Assembly (NCBI GenBank): GCA_027943335.1 | Contig: BSBK01001537.1 | Location: forward strand, 886,501-950,500 | Reading direction: 5' to 3' | DNA: 64,000 nucleotides | Origin: Chamaecyparis obtusa | Lineage: Eukaryota; Streptophyta; Pinopsida; Cupressales; Cupressaceae | Notes under the pieces: model-generated | Seen by the model: the letters and a program-made list of their open reading frames with translations, nothing else | Database searches by the model: none | What the model was told of the DNA's origin: nothing | Translations under genes and position numbers: made by a program | Shown: positions 10,504 through 23,600 of the stretch, piece by piece | Position numbering within the stretch: position 1 is the stretch's first letter | How the letters are laid out: each line of letters starts with the position of its first letter

Positions 10504-12520
10504 ATGTGATATTGCTATCAAGATTCAATTGTGTAGTTTTTTGAGTCAAACTCATTGACCCATGATTCATGAGTAGTGGTTCAACTTAAATAACTTCTTA
10601 GCCATAAGGTCATTGCTACATTCTACACTTGCTCAAGGCTTATTAGGAGTTAAGATGACTTCTATGGTTACATGTTACATGCAAATATGGAAAGATATAA
10701 AAGTTAAGTAATGGATAGTTATCGAGATTTGAAATCCAAAATTTATATAAAAAAGATTTAAACTATTTAGCAAAGTCCTTGTAAACATATATGTCCAAGC
10801 ATATTTTTTAATTAATATTTCTTTTAATCGACTTGCTTGGGGATAGTTATTCTTGATAATAATCTGATTAAAAACTTCTACAATCCAATACAAATGATCA
10901 TATTACTAAAGATCATGAATTCGAAGATGCAACTTGATAGTAAAATTAGTTAAGAAATATGTCCTTCTAGCATTGGTAGAAATTACTAGCCTTTATTTAT
11001 ACCACTACCACTAGCACAATCCAATACATGGAAGATAATGTGGTGTTCTCAGTAATCCATAGCATTTATTTCTATTGCAGCCAATAAGATAAAGGCCAAG
11101 TAGAGGTTAATATGGAACCATGTTTCTATTGCCAATGAGGCTTACTTAAAGAGTGACTTTTGTTTTATAGCTCCAATCCAAGTTGGCTGATTGATCACAC
11201 TAAATTTGAAGATGATTTACATAAAGGATATATTTCCTTATGGTCCATACTGCCTTGTGCCATACGTACCTTGACCCAACTATCCATAGATTATCAAGTA
11301 GCTTACAGCGTAACTTACCATCCCAGGGCCCATGTAAATGGTTGTTTATACAGAGATGGAAAGGTACCGTAACGAGATTGAAAGACATTATAATATCACA
11401 TCAATGTCTTTAAATGATCAATGTAGGTCTATGAGAAGTTGAGAACCAAATGTTTGACAAATCTCAAATTGAGACTTTTCAAACACTTGGTTCTCATAGA
11501 CCTACATTGATCATTTAAAACAGGTTCTCATAAACCTACTTTTGATTAGCTACTGAGACTCTCAGTAGCTAATTTGAAGTTCCAGATGGACTAACAACCA
11601 AAATAAAGTATTTGAAATTATATCTCAAATGTTGAAAAAAATGTATGACAGAAATAAAATTAAATGGATAATTCCTAGGAAAACAAGTACTTTCAAAACT
11701 ATGTACCATAAAACACTCCAGTGAAAGGAGTGCCTCATTCTTAAAATTAATGGCCACTAGACCCAAGATTAGTAGCCAATTGAGACACCCATCAATTTGC
11801 ATCAGAAAAATGAGCAGATTTTACTCCCAGAAGAAGGTCATTGCAGAGCTTGACAATGTATTTATGTGAAAATAGTGAATGAATTGGGCTATTAGGGCCT
11901 CAGTGAAGTATTCACAAAGTGCTTGCTAGATTCTTCTTCCAGTAATGTGGATCTTAACTCTTTATTAATAATTACACAACATGTAAAAAGTAATTCACCA
12001 TTTTTAATCTCTAGTGTAATGGTTCAAGGAATTTGTTATAATTAGTGAGCCACAACTGTTTAATTGCCCATGATGAGGAACCAGTGTAACATTGAAAAAT
12101 AGAAGTAGAATCAGAGCAACCGAACTAATCTCAAGTTGAAGAAATTGAACTTGTAATGGGAGCGAGCTTACTGGCCCAATGAAACTTATTATTAGGAAAC
12201 AAAGAGATTGCATATGCTGATTGAAGAAGAAATGCATATAATAAGATACAGGTGAAATACTGTGCAAAAGACAAGTTTTGCAAGCTGATTATAGATTTCT
12301 ACTATAGTTTGGCAGGTAATGATACATACAATATAAAGTAGATAAAGTCCACAAAATTAATTTAGAGCTCCATGAGATAATAGTAACACAAAATACAGCT
12401 TACTTAGGGCAAACAAGAGGAGTGCACAATGCCTCCAATAAGCCCTAAAATATAAGTAGAAAAATACTAAGTTGTTTGGTAGTATATGCCGAGGCAAACT
12501 TGTTAAAAGAGTATAATCAT
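10504..12520. other. interior between inverted-repeat arms, no gene recognised
   Basis: AT-rich, with scattered short open frames that have no recognisable motif. Apart from the hairpin at 11409-11519 I see no structured feature here. If 10340-13100 is its own element, this is its non-coding interior. Confidence 0.5.
11409..11519. repeat. strong hairpin, arms of 41-49 bp
   Basis: Left arm TTTAAATGATCAATGTAGG... (11409-11457) pairs with right arm ...CCTACATTGATCATTTAAA (11479-11519), with a loop of about 20 nt. The left arm carries an extra 8-bp block (AGTTGAGA). The foldback is near perfect over its outer 29 bp. Confidence 0.85.
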
Positions 12521-12522
12521 GG

Positions 12523-12660
12523 TTGCTGAATATGATACTGAGTATAATCATGGAGTCAATGATACTGAATATGATACTAAAAATAATCACGGTTGTTGAA
12601 TATGATACTGAAAATAATCACATATAATCACAAGATACGATTGCTGAATATGATACGGCA
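12523..12660. repeat. GATACTGAATAT minisatellite, short fourth patch
   Basis: GGTTGCTGAATATGATACTG and three further copies separated by AATAATCACGG. It lies just inside the right arm, mirroring the patch that lies just outside the left arm at 10128-10335. Confidence 0.75.
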
Positions 12661-12849
12661 TTGAGTTTCAGACAACGGCGTTCGAAAACAAACCTGGAAA
12701 TCTGCCTTCGAAAACAAACCCTTTATCCACCTTCGTTCGACACCAAACACCAGTCACAGCAAACCCTCCACCTTCGTTCGACATCAAACCCTCATCCACA
12801 GTCGTATCCCCAAAAAAAAAGTTGTATCCACGAAACATAAAAAATGGGG

Positions 12850-13100
12850 ATAAAAAATAATGACCGAGAAGATTGCGGACCCGACCGTTCATCAAATTGG
12901 GTATATAATTGCTCAAAATCAGGTTATCATTTCATATTCCACCTCTTTGGTGGGAAGATGCATATTCCCATTTTAGGCCCATATTCAGGTTTTGAGATGA
13001 TAACCCGATTTTGACAATAAGAGTTCCAAACAGTGGATATTGCTCAAAATCAGGTTATCATCTTCTAATTCCACCCATCTTCCACCAAACAAATGGGCCC
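12850..13100 (-). mobile_element. right end of a Harbinger-like element
   Basis: Read on the minus strand from 13100: GGGCCCATTTGTTTGGTGG, then AGATGGGTGGAATTAGAAGA, then CTGATTTTGAGCAATATCC, and then the 12850-13002 arm. The GGGCC...GTTTGG start is the usual look of PIF/Harbinger and Tourist-like ends. The next bases on the plus strand, 13101-13103, are TAA, the expected target triplet. The matching outer left end was not found with certainty. Confidence 0.6.
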
Positions 13101-13103
13101 TAA

Positions 13104-14472
13104 TTGATTGAGCCCATAATGTCGGGGTGCAATACCCATTGTATTTATGGCGCTCCTTAAGTTCTTGATAAGGATTTTTTAAAAAAAAATTTATAAATGC
13201 TGAAAGACACTGTTTTTAACAGATTTTTTTTTGAATTTATAGTATAGGAGATACAAATTATGAAGATCAAATGTTGAAATTTTCATAAAATTTTTTGGTA
13301 TTTTTTACATTTTCAAAAGTACATTTTATATGGAGGATAGTTGCGTCATGTATGTATGTAGAGAATATATATTAGAACTTATAGATTAGAGATAAAGATC
13401 TACACTAAGTATAACAATTGTATATTTCTTGTCACTATCAATATTGCTTATGCCTACCATGCATTTCGATTTCTATAATTAAGAGTATTGTCTTTAAATC
13501 TATTTTATCAATTTAGAGGTGTATATATTGTTAATTTGTTTTATAATAAGATTAATCTTGTCAAAATTTTGCATTAAAATATTTAGACAAATATTAATGA
13601 AAAAATGTAGTGGTTGAATAGAAAAAGAAAGGTTATAGAGCCTTCTAAATTTAACAATTTTTGGAGGATGTTTTTTAAAATTAGCATACTACATTCTTCA
13701 AATAAATATGAAAACTTAAGGTGTTTTTTTACCCCACAACTTTGATACAACCTTTTGAAACCATATTTTTAGTGTTAAATTTATTTAAAGCTCAGACAAA
13801 CTGAGACATTCATGTATTTCAAGTAAAGACTGAAATCATTGCAATTGATGAGTAGATACACCAACCATAAGTGTTTGTCTTTGTAAACCACTCCATTTAT
13901 GTTGGGAAGATCACTTACCCATTTTAACAATGTGTATATGAACTTCACATTGGTAGGATTTCTAGAACAATCAACATGATTTGAATTTGCAAATAAATGT
14001 GAGAAGTTAGCAAGGACAATATGTATGTGAAATTCCATTAATTGTGCTAAGAACAAAGATCAATCAATACAAAGATTATGTGGATGATTTACGTGATTAC
14101 CTCAAATAACTTTCAGTAGCAAATATGTACCAAAGTAAGGTGTTAAATAATGTTGGTGAGCTTTACCAGGTTACCTTTGCTCCAACAAGGAATTCCTCAT
14201 GGTTGATGATGTCAAGCAATGGTTATTAATGTACCTTCAAGGTTGAAACCAGGCTTTAAAATAAATAAAAATTTGCTTCTTCATTTGGTGTCATGTATAA
14301 GATACAAAAATAAAACCTCATCTACAAAAATTCCAAATATTATGTGAAGTGTATATTTATCAATTGTATACAAAAATTATAAAATATTCTTGGTATTAAA
14401 TAAGTGAAGGAAGCACTAAAGGGATAAATAGTGTCAATGAGGCTAAATAAGAGCCAAGATGTTGTGCACAAC
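13104..14472. other. older host sequence left of TE-B, no gene recognised
   Basis: AT-rich; no readable coding remnant. It is continuous with 39437 onward if TE-B and one ACAAC copy are removed (GTTGTGCACAAC|AATGCTTG). Confidence 0.5.
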
Positions 14473-15224
14473 TGTTATTACCAACTGGTTACTGAGAGGG
14501 TGGGGTGAATCAGTAAGAACTATTTCCTACTACAATTCCAATCTTGTTTAGTACTTCTTGTAATCTAAGCAAAGTAAAAACAAACATTCATAATTGTAAA
14601 AGAAGTACACAGATGAACACATGATATATACGTGGAAACCCTCGGTTAGAAGGAAAAAACCATAGTGAGACAGAGCTCACAACTTCACTATTATAGAATG
14701 AAGGCGCCCTGTTAGGAGTTTACAAAGCACTGGTTAAGGTGCTACCCGGTTAAGGGATTTTATAAAAAATCAGTTAAGATCTTAACCCTGTTAAGAGTTA
14801 CTGATAGAGGTCTTTCAACATCAATATAGATGTTACCTTGTTAGGGAATTTTAAAAAGAACCGATTAGGTCCACCCTGATAGAGGGATTTCAATTTGATT
14901 TCACACCTTATAAAATAAATGATCTATTATGACATTGATTATCTGATTAGATCATCCCTGTTGATCTTTCTCGGTTTGCCTGGCTGTTGATCTCTATTCT
15001 GTCTCTTTGCCTTTCACCTCTGGTGACTGTGATCTCTTCGCAGATTACTCTTTACTGCTCTATTTACTAAACAACTTTCAACAACAACTCTTCTTGTGTC
15101 CTATGACTTGTATTTATATAAGAGTTCACTGTAATGATACCCTTAACTCATAGAACCGAAAGGTTGTAAACTCAATGATAAATCATGAAAGAAGCAAAAT
15201 GCTATGCATTATGATCTAGAGTTT
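14473..15224 (-). repeat. 3' LTR of TE-B, distal part
   Basis: Begins TGTTATTACCAACTGGTTAC on the plus strand. It aligns with 38323-39075 of the other LTR and is cut by TE-A at AGTTT. Confidence 0.92.
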
Positions 15225-16164
15225 TGATGCAGGGGCATCCAAGGTTAAGGCAGGGGCATTCTATGTCCTTGGTAAAATTGCATGGAGTGTTTGTATTTTG
15301 GTCGATGTTACTTAGTTGTAGCCTTGACCAATGGTCTCGGTCACTGAAGGAAGCTCAGTCACTAAAGGAACTCGGTAGTTTTTGGCACTTGGTGAAAGTG
15401 TTACTCGGTCATGCCTACGGTGCTCGGTCGACATTGGTGCTCGGTGATGCCTGGCATGCTCGGTAATTTTATTGTCGCTCGGTAGTTCTGACTCACCGAA
15501 TGGAGTTCTATGTGATTTGTTGAGCCGACTTGGTGAAGTTATTATTGGTAGCCATTATCTTGGGCCAACATGCAGAATTAAATGTTTTTATACATTTGTA
15601 AGCTAACTTGTATGGCATTTAATTATTGTTTTGGGAAGTTAAGGGTTTCATCTTGTTGACTTGTGGCTAATGATTAGTATTCAAGGAGGGCTTGGGTAGA
15701 TGTTTAAGAAGGGAGAATTTTTTGGAAGAACAACTTAGCAGATCTGGAATTTAGATGCAAAGCTTGAAAGTGAAGTTGTGGAAAAGTTCTTAATGTTCTT
15801 GCCGATCAGATTGTAATCTGTTAGTCATTTGTAGAAAAGCTAGGGGTTTGCATTCTTGGGAATAAGAAGATTGCTTGGAGGCTTGCAAGCTCAAGTTTAG
15901 ATCTACCTTAGGGTTTCCATCAGCTTCTGATTGTCTTCAGAGTTGAACTAGCTAAGATTGTATTAGATCTAGTTGTGGATCTTGCAGAATTGTTTTCTGA
16001 TTGTAATTGGCCCTAATCCGGAAGGCCTTACAACTGGGCATGTTAATGAAAATCAGTGTTAAACAATTAATTTATTTTGCATTGTTGAGTAATCCGCTAT
16101 GTAATTCTATTGGCTGCAAGGTTTGGACTGTCCTTCATTGGATCCACCATCCTTGACTACATCA
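15225..16164 (+). repeat. 5' LTR of TE-A
   Basis: Pairs with 19109-20047 at high but imperfect identity, so the insertion is old. The first 250 bp are rich in CTCGGT words (ACTCGGTAGT, GCTCGGTCGA, GCTCGGTGAT), partly decayed to CTTGGT/CTCAGT in one copy or the other. Confidence 0.93.
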
Positions 16165-16417
16165 GATGATATTAGAGAGAAAGGTTGATCTTGTTGAAGT
16201 AGAAGCTTGACCTAGCAAGGCTGATCTTGCAAAGTTGATCTTATTGGAGTAGAGATTGTGTGCAATTTGGATTGCAGATCCGAAGTACTAAACTTGTGAA
16301 ATTGTGCCCTAATTGTTTGCAAAATTATAGGTTGAGATTTGACTTGTTGCAACTTGGAAATTGTCACAAGGTGGTCGGTGAGGGTTTGTTGTAGAGGGTT
16401 TTCTCTTATCTTTAAGG

Positions 16418-18975
16418 ATGCCTCCAAGAAGATTGGACCCTAGAGTTATTTCAAATCTTTGTGATACTGTTGAATCCCAGATCATAGAGAAGGTGAAATC
16501 AGATTTTAGATCTGAGATGGAATTGATGAAGAATGATATGGTCGCCGAGATCATGAGAACTATCGTTGGCATACCTTGAAATGTTGGTACTGAGGATGGC
16601 TATGAAGAAGCTACTGAAGAATTTGAGACTACTGGATCTAGTGGTGATGACCGGAGGAACAGATCTGGTGAAGATAGAACTGCTCGATTACCTAGACCTG
16701 TTGCTCAGTTTAGTAATTACCGAATGGAATTTTCTACTTTCTCTGGTAATTTGAAGCCCGACAATCTGATTGATTGGATTGGTGAACTTGAAGATTTCTT
16801 TAAGCTGGAAGAAATTGAAGATCCTCTTCGGGTGAGATTAGCACAGACAAAGTTGAAAGGACATGCTGCTCTTTGGTGGAAAGAACTATAGAGAGACTGA
16901 GAAGAGGAAGGTGAAACAAAGATCAATCAGTGGAGATTGATGGTAACGAAGTTGAAAGCTAAGTTCATACCGGCTGACTATGAGCTTGACTTGTTTAAGA
17001 AGTTGTAGAATCTGAAACATAAGGATTTGTCTATTGAATATTATATCGAGGAGTTCTACAAACTTACTATTCAGTCTGGACACCAAGAGCTTGGTAAGGA
17101 AAAGGTAGCTCAGTATGTGAATGGTCTAAGATTCAATATTCAGGATGAGCTTGGTATGTTGAAGATTGATTTTGTTGAAGATGCTTATCAGTAAGCTCTG
17201 AAGGCAGAAGATAAATTGAAGAGGAAACATCCTAGCAACTCCTGAGGGAAAGAAAAGATTAATCACTTGGTGAAGGATAAGCCGACTTATGTAGAAGATG
17301 AACAGAAACCTATGGAACCGAAGAAGAAGAAAGGCAAAGTTATCTTTAAGGGTACTTGCTATAATTGTGGAGAGGAAGGATACCGTTCTTTTGAGTGTAC
17401 ATAGAAGAAGGTTGAACAATGAATTGTTGTGATGAATGAGAACATTTAGAATGAACCTGAATTAGAGAACTTGCTGCTTTGGTGAACATTGCTCTGTACA
17501 AAGGATGAACCTTGTCAAAGGAGTAACTTTTTTAGAACCCGATGCAAGACTGAAGGTAAAATCTATGATGTTATTGTTGATAGTGGTAGTACTGATAACC
17601 TTGTTGCTGAGGACCTGGTTCAGAAACTTGGTTTGAGTAGAATGAAGAATCGTTGTCCTTATAGGTGTATACACCTAAAAATGGTCATCTAGACTATTAG
17701 CCCCTTTTGCTAAATCACTAATTGCTTATTCTTGATCAAATCCTAGTTCTATCATTTATTCGATTATTTTCTATGGGCTAACCATCTTATCCTAAGTTTT
17801 TATTTATTAAAAGGAACATTTCCTCCCTTTTAATAAATAAAAAGCCCCCACTTTTCTTCTTATCCTAAGTTGCACAAATAAAGCATTATTCTTATTTTAT
17901 AAAAAGGGAAAAAGCACTTTTTGTCTCATATGGACACAAAAGTCAACTCCTATTTTCTCATTGGAGGATACTTGTGCACATGGATTGCTCCTCTTTTAAG
18001 CTCCACCGTTGATTAAATCTTTTGCCTCTTAATCTCCATGGTCCATTTCTCCTCATTTCCTATAAAAGAAGAGCTCTCTTCTTCATTCTAGATCCCCAAC
18101 TTTTTATGCTATTGTTATGCTACAGGTTTTCTAGGTCATCTTGGAGCTTTTGGAGATATTCTTGCATCTAGGGTTTGAAGATTTGGAGCATTGTTGGCAT
18201 TCATCTTGGATCTTCATCAACACTCTATCTTCTTGTCTTCATTCTTGCATCATCATGGCTTTCTTGCTTCATAGTTAGATTTCATTTCTTGCATAGTAGT
18301 TTCATTTTCATGGCATTCTTAGCTTAGATTTTCTTTTATGCAATAGATTAACTTGCATTGTCATATAGATTTGCTTTGCATTGCATACATTTGGCTTCAT
18401 TGGAGATATTGGCATTCTTGCCCTTGTCTTCATTGAATCTCCCATTGCATGGTTTACTAGCAAGGTTATTAGCTTAATAGCTCTAGCTGAGAGCATTCTT
18501 AAAACCCTTGCACTCCATGCCTAGGGAGCTATGGATCGATTTGTGAGGGCTCATTCTTGAGTTTCCTTGCATGTAATGATTCATAGAAGTGTGACACATT
18601 TATAGCACACAATAGGATTGGTTGGTTACAAGATGTTCATGCTTTGGAAGTTAGAGAACAATGCTTCATTGATGTTCAGATTGGCTAGTACAAGGATCTT
18701 GTGCTTTGTGACATTGTGAAGATGAATAGTTGTGATATATGGCTCGGTAGACCTTGGCAATATGATTGTAGAGCTATTTATGACTGTGTAAGAAATGTGT
18801 TTACCATTAAGAAGGATGACATGAAGTTTTCACTAATGCCTTTGATGGATACAACACTCGGTAGGAGAAGCCTGAGTATTGGTAGCCGAGTTGAGATTGT
18901 GGATCCAAAGAAAATGAATGATCAATATGGAGAATCGACCTGTACCTTGTCAAGAAAAGACTTGAAGAGATAGAG
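16418..18975 (+). pseudogene. TE-A Gag-protease, one frame, many stops, split by a solo LTR
   Basis: Starts MPPRRLDPRVISNLCDTV. A Ty3/gypsy Gag core follows (FSGNLKPDNLIDWIGELEDF, TKLKGHAALWWKEL, LSIEYYIEEFYKL, YVNGLRFNIQDEL). A zinc knuckle CYNCGEEGYRSFEC has Tyr in place of the His ligand. A retropepsin motif VIVDSGSTDNLV follows near 17580. The solo LTR (17666-18611) cuts here, and the reading continues at 18617 with LGRPWQYDCRAIYD, typical of the segment just after gypsy protease. Codons before and after the insertion share the same frame once 951 bp (LTR plus one ATAGG) are removed. About ten in-frame stops but no net frameshift are seen. The text ends near 18975 and nothing from reverse transcriptase remains. 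Confidence 0.85.
17666..18611 (+). mobile_element. solo LTR of the TE-C family inside TE-A
   Basis: Starts TGTATACACCTAAAAATGG and ends TATAGCACACA, with the target duplication ATAGG at 17661-17665 and 18612-18616. It is 946 bp long and holds one copy of the segment that is tandemly repeated in TE-C LTRs. A good TATA box, CCTATAAAAGAAGAGCTC, lies at 18059-18076. A solo LTR forms by recombination between the two LTRs of a full element. Confidence 0.93.
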
Positions 18976-19108
18976 AAAACTAAAGTGGAAGACTTTGCAA
19001 GTAGAAAAGGTGGAGGACTTGTATATGAAGAACTAGTTCGAGATTTATGTGTTGAATCCTGGAAGATGTTCTTCTCATATATGAACATCTTTTGGAACCT
19101 GGGGTGTT

Positions 19109-20047
19109 TGATGCAATGCATCCAAGGTTAAGGTAGGGGCATTCTATGTCGTTGGTAAAAATGCATGGAGTGTTTGTATTTTGGCCAGTGTTACTCGGTT
19201 GCAGCCTTGACCGATGGTCTTGGTCATTGAAGGAAGCTTGGTCACTGAAGGAACTCGGTAGTCTTTGGTGCTCGGTGAAAGTGACACTCGATCATGCCTG
19301 CGGTGCTCATTCGACATTGGTGCTTGGTGATGCCTGGTGTGCTCGGTAATTTTACTGTCGCTCAGTAGTTTTGACTCACCAACTGGAGTTATGTGTGATT
19401 TGTTGAGCCAACTTGGTGAATTTATTGTTGGTAGCCATTGTCTTAGGCTGACATGTAGAATTAAATGTTTGTATACATTTGTAAGCCGACTTGTATGACA
19501 TTTAATTATTATTTTGGGGAGTTAAGGGTTTCATCTTGCTGACTTGTGGCTGATGATTAGTATTTAAGGAGGGCTTGGATATATATTTAAGAAGGGAGAA
19601 TTTTTGGGAAGAACAACTTAGCAGATTTGGAATTCAGATGTGAAGCTTGAGAGTGAAGTTATGGAAAATTTCTTAATGTTCTTGTAGACTAGATTGTAAT
19701 CTATTAGTCATTTGTAGCAAAGCTAGGGGTTTGCATACTTGGTAACAAGGATATTTCTTGGAGGCTTGCGAGCTCAAGTTTAGATCTGCCTTAGGGTTTC
19801 CATCAAATTTTGATTGTCTTCAAAGATGAACTAGCTGAGATTGTATTAGATCTAGTTGTGGATCTTGCAGAATTGTTTTTTGATTGTAATTGACCCTAAC
19901 TCAGAAGGCCTTACAACTGGGCATGTTAATGAAAATCAATGTTAAACAATTACTTTATGTTGCATTGTTGAGTAATCTGCTATGTAATTCTATTGGCTGC
20001 AAGGTTTGGACTATCCTTCATTGGATCCACCATCCTTGACTGCATCA
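19109..20047 (+). repeat. 3' LTR of TE-A
   Basis: Begins TGATGCAATGCATCC after a purine-rich stretch (GGAACCTGGGGTG) and ends CTGCATCA, followed by the AGTTT target copy. Confidence 0.93.
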
Positions 20048-20392
20048 AGTTTACCTTGCAAAACATCCATATAAATAAACCTAACTCCACTTCTGAGTGG
20101 TGGATGTCCCGTATAATCTGGTTTTAACTCAAACTACTCCACAAAATCCGGTGTGGATCTTTAGGCATTTTAGACTAGTATATCTTATACTCAGTTTACC
20201 CTTTGTATACATTATGAGACCGGTACTATGTACTTAGATTGGTCTACCGGTGTATCCCCTTTCCTTCATCTACCAGTGCATAAACTATGTTTCTAGTCTA
20301 TTAGTGTCTTCTAAGTAACATGAGTGACTAGTGAGCTTTTACTGGTGCATGGTGTTTAAGAAATACACTAATGACAACTTATATTTCTAATA
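20048..20392 (-). repeat. 3' LTR of TE-B, proximal part
   Basis: Aligns with 39072-39431, apart from an 18-bp duplication (TAAAAATCTAACTCC) present only in the 5' LTR. The terminal TG has become TA on the element strand. Confidence 0.9.
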
Positions 20393-20692
20393 ATCTTCCC
20401 CTTTTTCATTTGTGGAAAAACCATACACAAAACCATAATCACTTACTTGTGATAATTTATACCTTGGTCTTGTAGACTGTTCTTTCCTCTATGTTCCAGA
20501 CTTCCCCTATCTGAGTGCTTTGGTGGTTGAGTAACTGAATCTATTCTATCATGTTCTTGTTCTGATTTGCTCTTCTCTTTCCTCTATTGTCTGAGTCCTA
20601 CTATGCTTCCCATTTCCCTTGCTATCTCCTCTTCTCTCTATTGCTTTTCCTTCCCCTTTTTGCCTCCATAGGAAAAAGGGTTATGCTTCTCT

Positions 20693-23600
20693 TCACATTT
20701 GAAGTTTGGTGAAGATATCCTTATAAATTATTTTGGCAGAGTGAAGGAATGGTGCCCACTGACCAATTACATGTTCAATATTCTTGAGGGCTGTTGTAAG
20801 CGAAATAGTGATATTTTCCATATCTTCATCAATTTTATAATCTGGTTCATTTATCAGAGCTTCTATTGTTGTGGCAATGTGTTGCATGGAGTCAAATGTT
20901 GGGGCTAAAAATAGTTGAAATCTAACAATGTCCCAGATTCTCTTGTTTTCCTCTTCTGCAGTCTTCCTTTTGACAAGAGCTAGACTTGTCATTTCTCTGC
21001 TAAAATATGTTGTAGATTTATTCTTTATGTCAAACTAGGAAGATAAAGCTCTAATGTCCTTTGTGGTCTTGGCAGACTTTTCTGTTAGATCTTGCAAGAA
21101 TAAATCAAAGTTTGAAGTCCTGGACATCAAACTTCCTGCCACTTGTAGTTGTTGTTGCAACACTCTTAGGTTGGTAGTCACATTAACCTTGATTTATTCA
21201 ACCTATTTGTGGAGAATCTCCACTCTTTTCTTTTCATAGTGGTCAATTGCCACTGTTTCTGGATCAGTGAGATCCTCACTGATTGCTTGTGCTAGAACTT
21301 CTAGCTAATTGATGACTGGTTCATCTTCATCTAGGTCAGCATCTGGTACAAAATTACTTAGAATATTCTTTACTATGGTTAGGACCATGTCCTGTTTCCT
21401 TTTGGTCAGCTCTTTTAGCTGTCTTGTTGACATCTTGCTGATGTCCACCACTGTATCAAGGACCTTACTCTTCTTAGCTTCCTTCACTTCAAAAAATGAC
21501 AACTTCCTCTTATATGATGAGCTTGGTATGTCTACGTGTTCATATTGCCTTTTCTCTTGCTCCGGTTGATCTTGCTTAGTGTGGACTAGGATTTCTTCCT
21601 CTTGTCCCTTATTATCTTCAACTCCTTATTGAGCTATATTTTTTGGTTGAACCTGTTCTTCCGGTAGGTCTTCTTTGGCAAGTGGTTCATCCTTGGCCTA
21701 AGCATCAGATTCTGGTAGCTCTTCAACCTCTATATTCTATCCTTGTTGATGTAGTGCATCCGACTGCCCTGCAGCTGTATGAAGTTCACCCATCGGTACT
21801 TCAATCTCTATCTCTTGTTCAACATTTATTTGTTCACTAGTTGTGAACTCTTTTGTTTGACCTTTTTCCATTCCAATGGAAGATTCTTCACCAATGGTGA
21901 ATTTGACCGGTGGTGCTTGTAATTGTTCAGCTTTATCCTGAGGACCTAAATTGTCCAAGATAATGAAGTCATACTTTTTCCAGAAATCCAGGGTCTCTTC
22001 ATAGACCTCTTTATGAAGTCCATTTATTATTTTGGAAACTTTGATTCCGAGTTGCAAATTCATTGATGCCTCTTCTAATAGAAGCTTTATGCGGTCTTCA
22101 CTTAGGCCTAGTCTTACTCAAGTCAAGATTTCTCTACTTATTCTTGTATTTATTCCTAGAACACCTCTCCATTTGGCTTGAAGCCTAGAATTCAATTCAA
22201 GTGGAAACTTTGACTTGTAGTCCCTTGGAGTTATATGATAGTCTAGAAATGTTTCCACTATTGCTATAATGACTGCCTCTTTATCCTTTTCTTCTAACAC
22301 ACTATACCACTTGGCAGCATTGTCTATTATCCCAAAGTCAATTACTTCATCAACTATATCATTGACTGTCATAGGTTTAGTGTTACCTTTTCTCAAAGAG
22401 ATGAGAACAACTAGTCATGTAGGATCATTGCTTTTGTCATCGGTGATGTCCACTATTGGTACTTCAGCTCCAAGCACTCCTTTCCCTTTTCTGGTGTTAG
22501 CAACTGGTGGAACTGTTTCTCTTCATTGAGATTCCTCTGCTTTCTACTAGGTTTGAAGAAGTTTGGTACACATTTCTATTCCTTCATCATGCACTTTTTT
22601 AGCTTGACCGACCAACATGAGACCGATCTTCCTTTTTGTTAAGAAGGTTTGCTAATGGATTTCAACTTGTTCTATGGCTTCTTCCAGTGTGAGGTGATTC
22701 TAAACCTCTAGAAGAGCTTGAATCCTAGCTCCTTCTCTCTTTCCATTGAAGCTTCCCATCTGGCTTTAATTATATCTAGGAGATCCTTTAGTATAACTCT
22801 GGTAAGTTCGGTAGGATGCAGATTAAATTTGTGAAGGAAGTGCACAATCCCTTATTCAATCTTTCTCCTGTCTTCTAAATTAGAAAACTTGTATTTTGAC
22901 ACTACTAAACTCATTCCCCCGGTTTCTTTCAGTAAAGACACATATTCATCAGTTGAGAGCTTGGCTTTTCTTGGTGGGTCCTCCTTTACTGGTTTGCTTG
23001 ATCCCCTCTTCCTTTTAATTAAAGGAACTGTATCTTCTGAGTCTAACTCCTCTTTTTCTACTTCTTAAGTAGCAGATATCGATTTTTCCTTCTTCTTTTG
23101 AGCCTTGGGTTGCTTGGTGGCTAGTTTCTTCTTTGGTGTGGGGGTCCTCTTGTAAACATTCTTGATCGGTGCCCTCTTTTTTAGATTCACTAAAATATTT
23201 GCAAACGTGCTGAACCTATTTACAAAGAGATCCAATCTTGCTTCATTCAGGGCATCACCATATGCCTTAGCAATCTTGGAAGTGATCTCATATCCAAGCT
23301 CAAGAGAATACTTTGTTCTTGGTTCCACTACTTGTATTATGCAGTGATCGGTGGAAACTAGAAAACACACATCATGCTTGTATTCTTCAATGATTGATGA
23401 TGGTATCCACTCCCTCGCGTGCATCCTTAATTAAAAGGATTCAAAATATTCATTAATTACATTGTTTAACTGGTTTCCCAATTGGTTGGCCAAATTAGAT
23501 ATCTGGTGCATGACCAGTCTATCGGTCTTCCATGTCACCTTGCCAATGCCCGAGAAGAAGTTTTGGTAATAGAAGTAAAGACACACTAACAAGGTCATGT

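Larger units (their letters stand above)
15225..20047 (+). mobile_element. TE-A: Ty3/gypsy-like LTR element with deleted polymerase
   Basis: The target duplication AGTTT lies at 15220-15224 and 20048-20052. LTRs are 15225-16164 (940 bp) and 19109-20047 (939 bp), starting TGATGCA and ending ACATCA/GCATCA. A Met-tRNA-like primer-binding site TGATATTAGAGA lies at 16167-16178 (family consensus TGGTATCAGAGC). The interior holds Gag, a zinc knuckle and an aspartic protease, then stops. Reverse transcriptase, RNase H and integrase are missing. A solo LTR of the TE-C family sits inside the protease region. Confidence 0.9.

Noticed and set aside
20699..23347. Plus-strand open frames in 20.7-23.4 kb
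   Set aside because: They are the antisense of TE-B ORF2, whose minus-strand text is far more protein-like and continues across stops.
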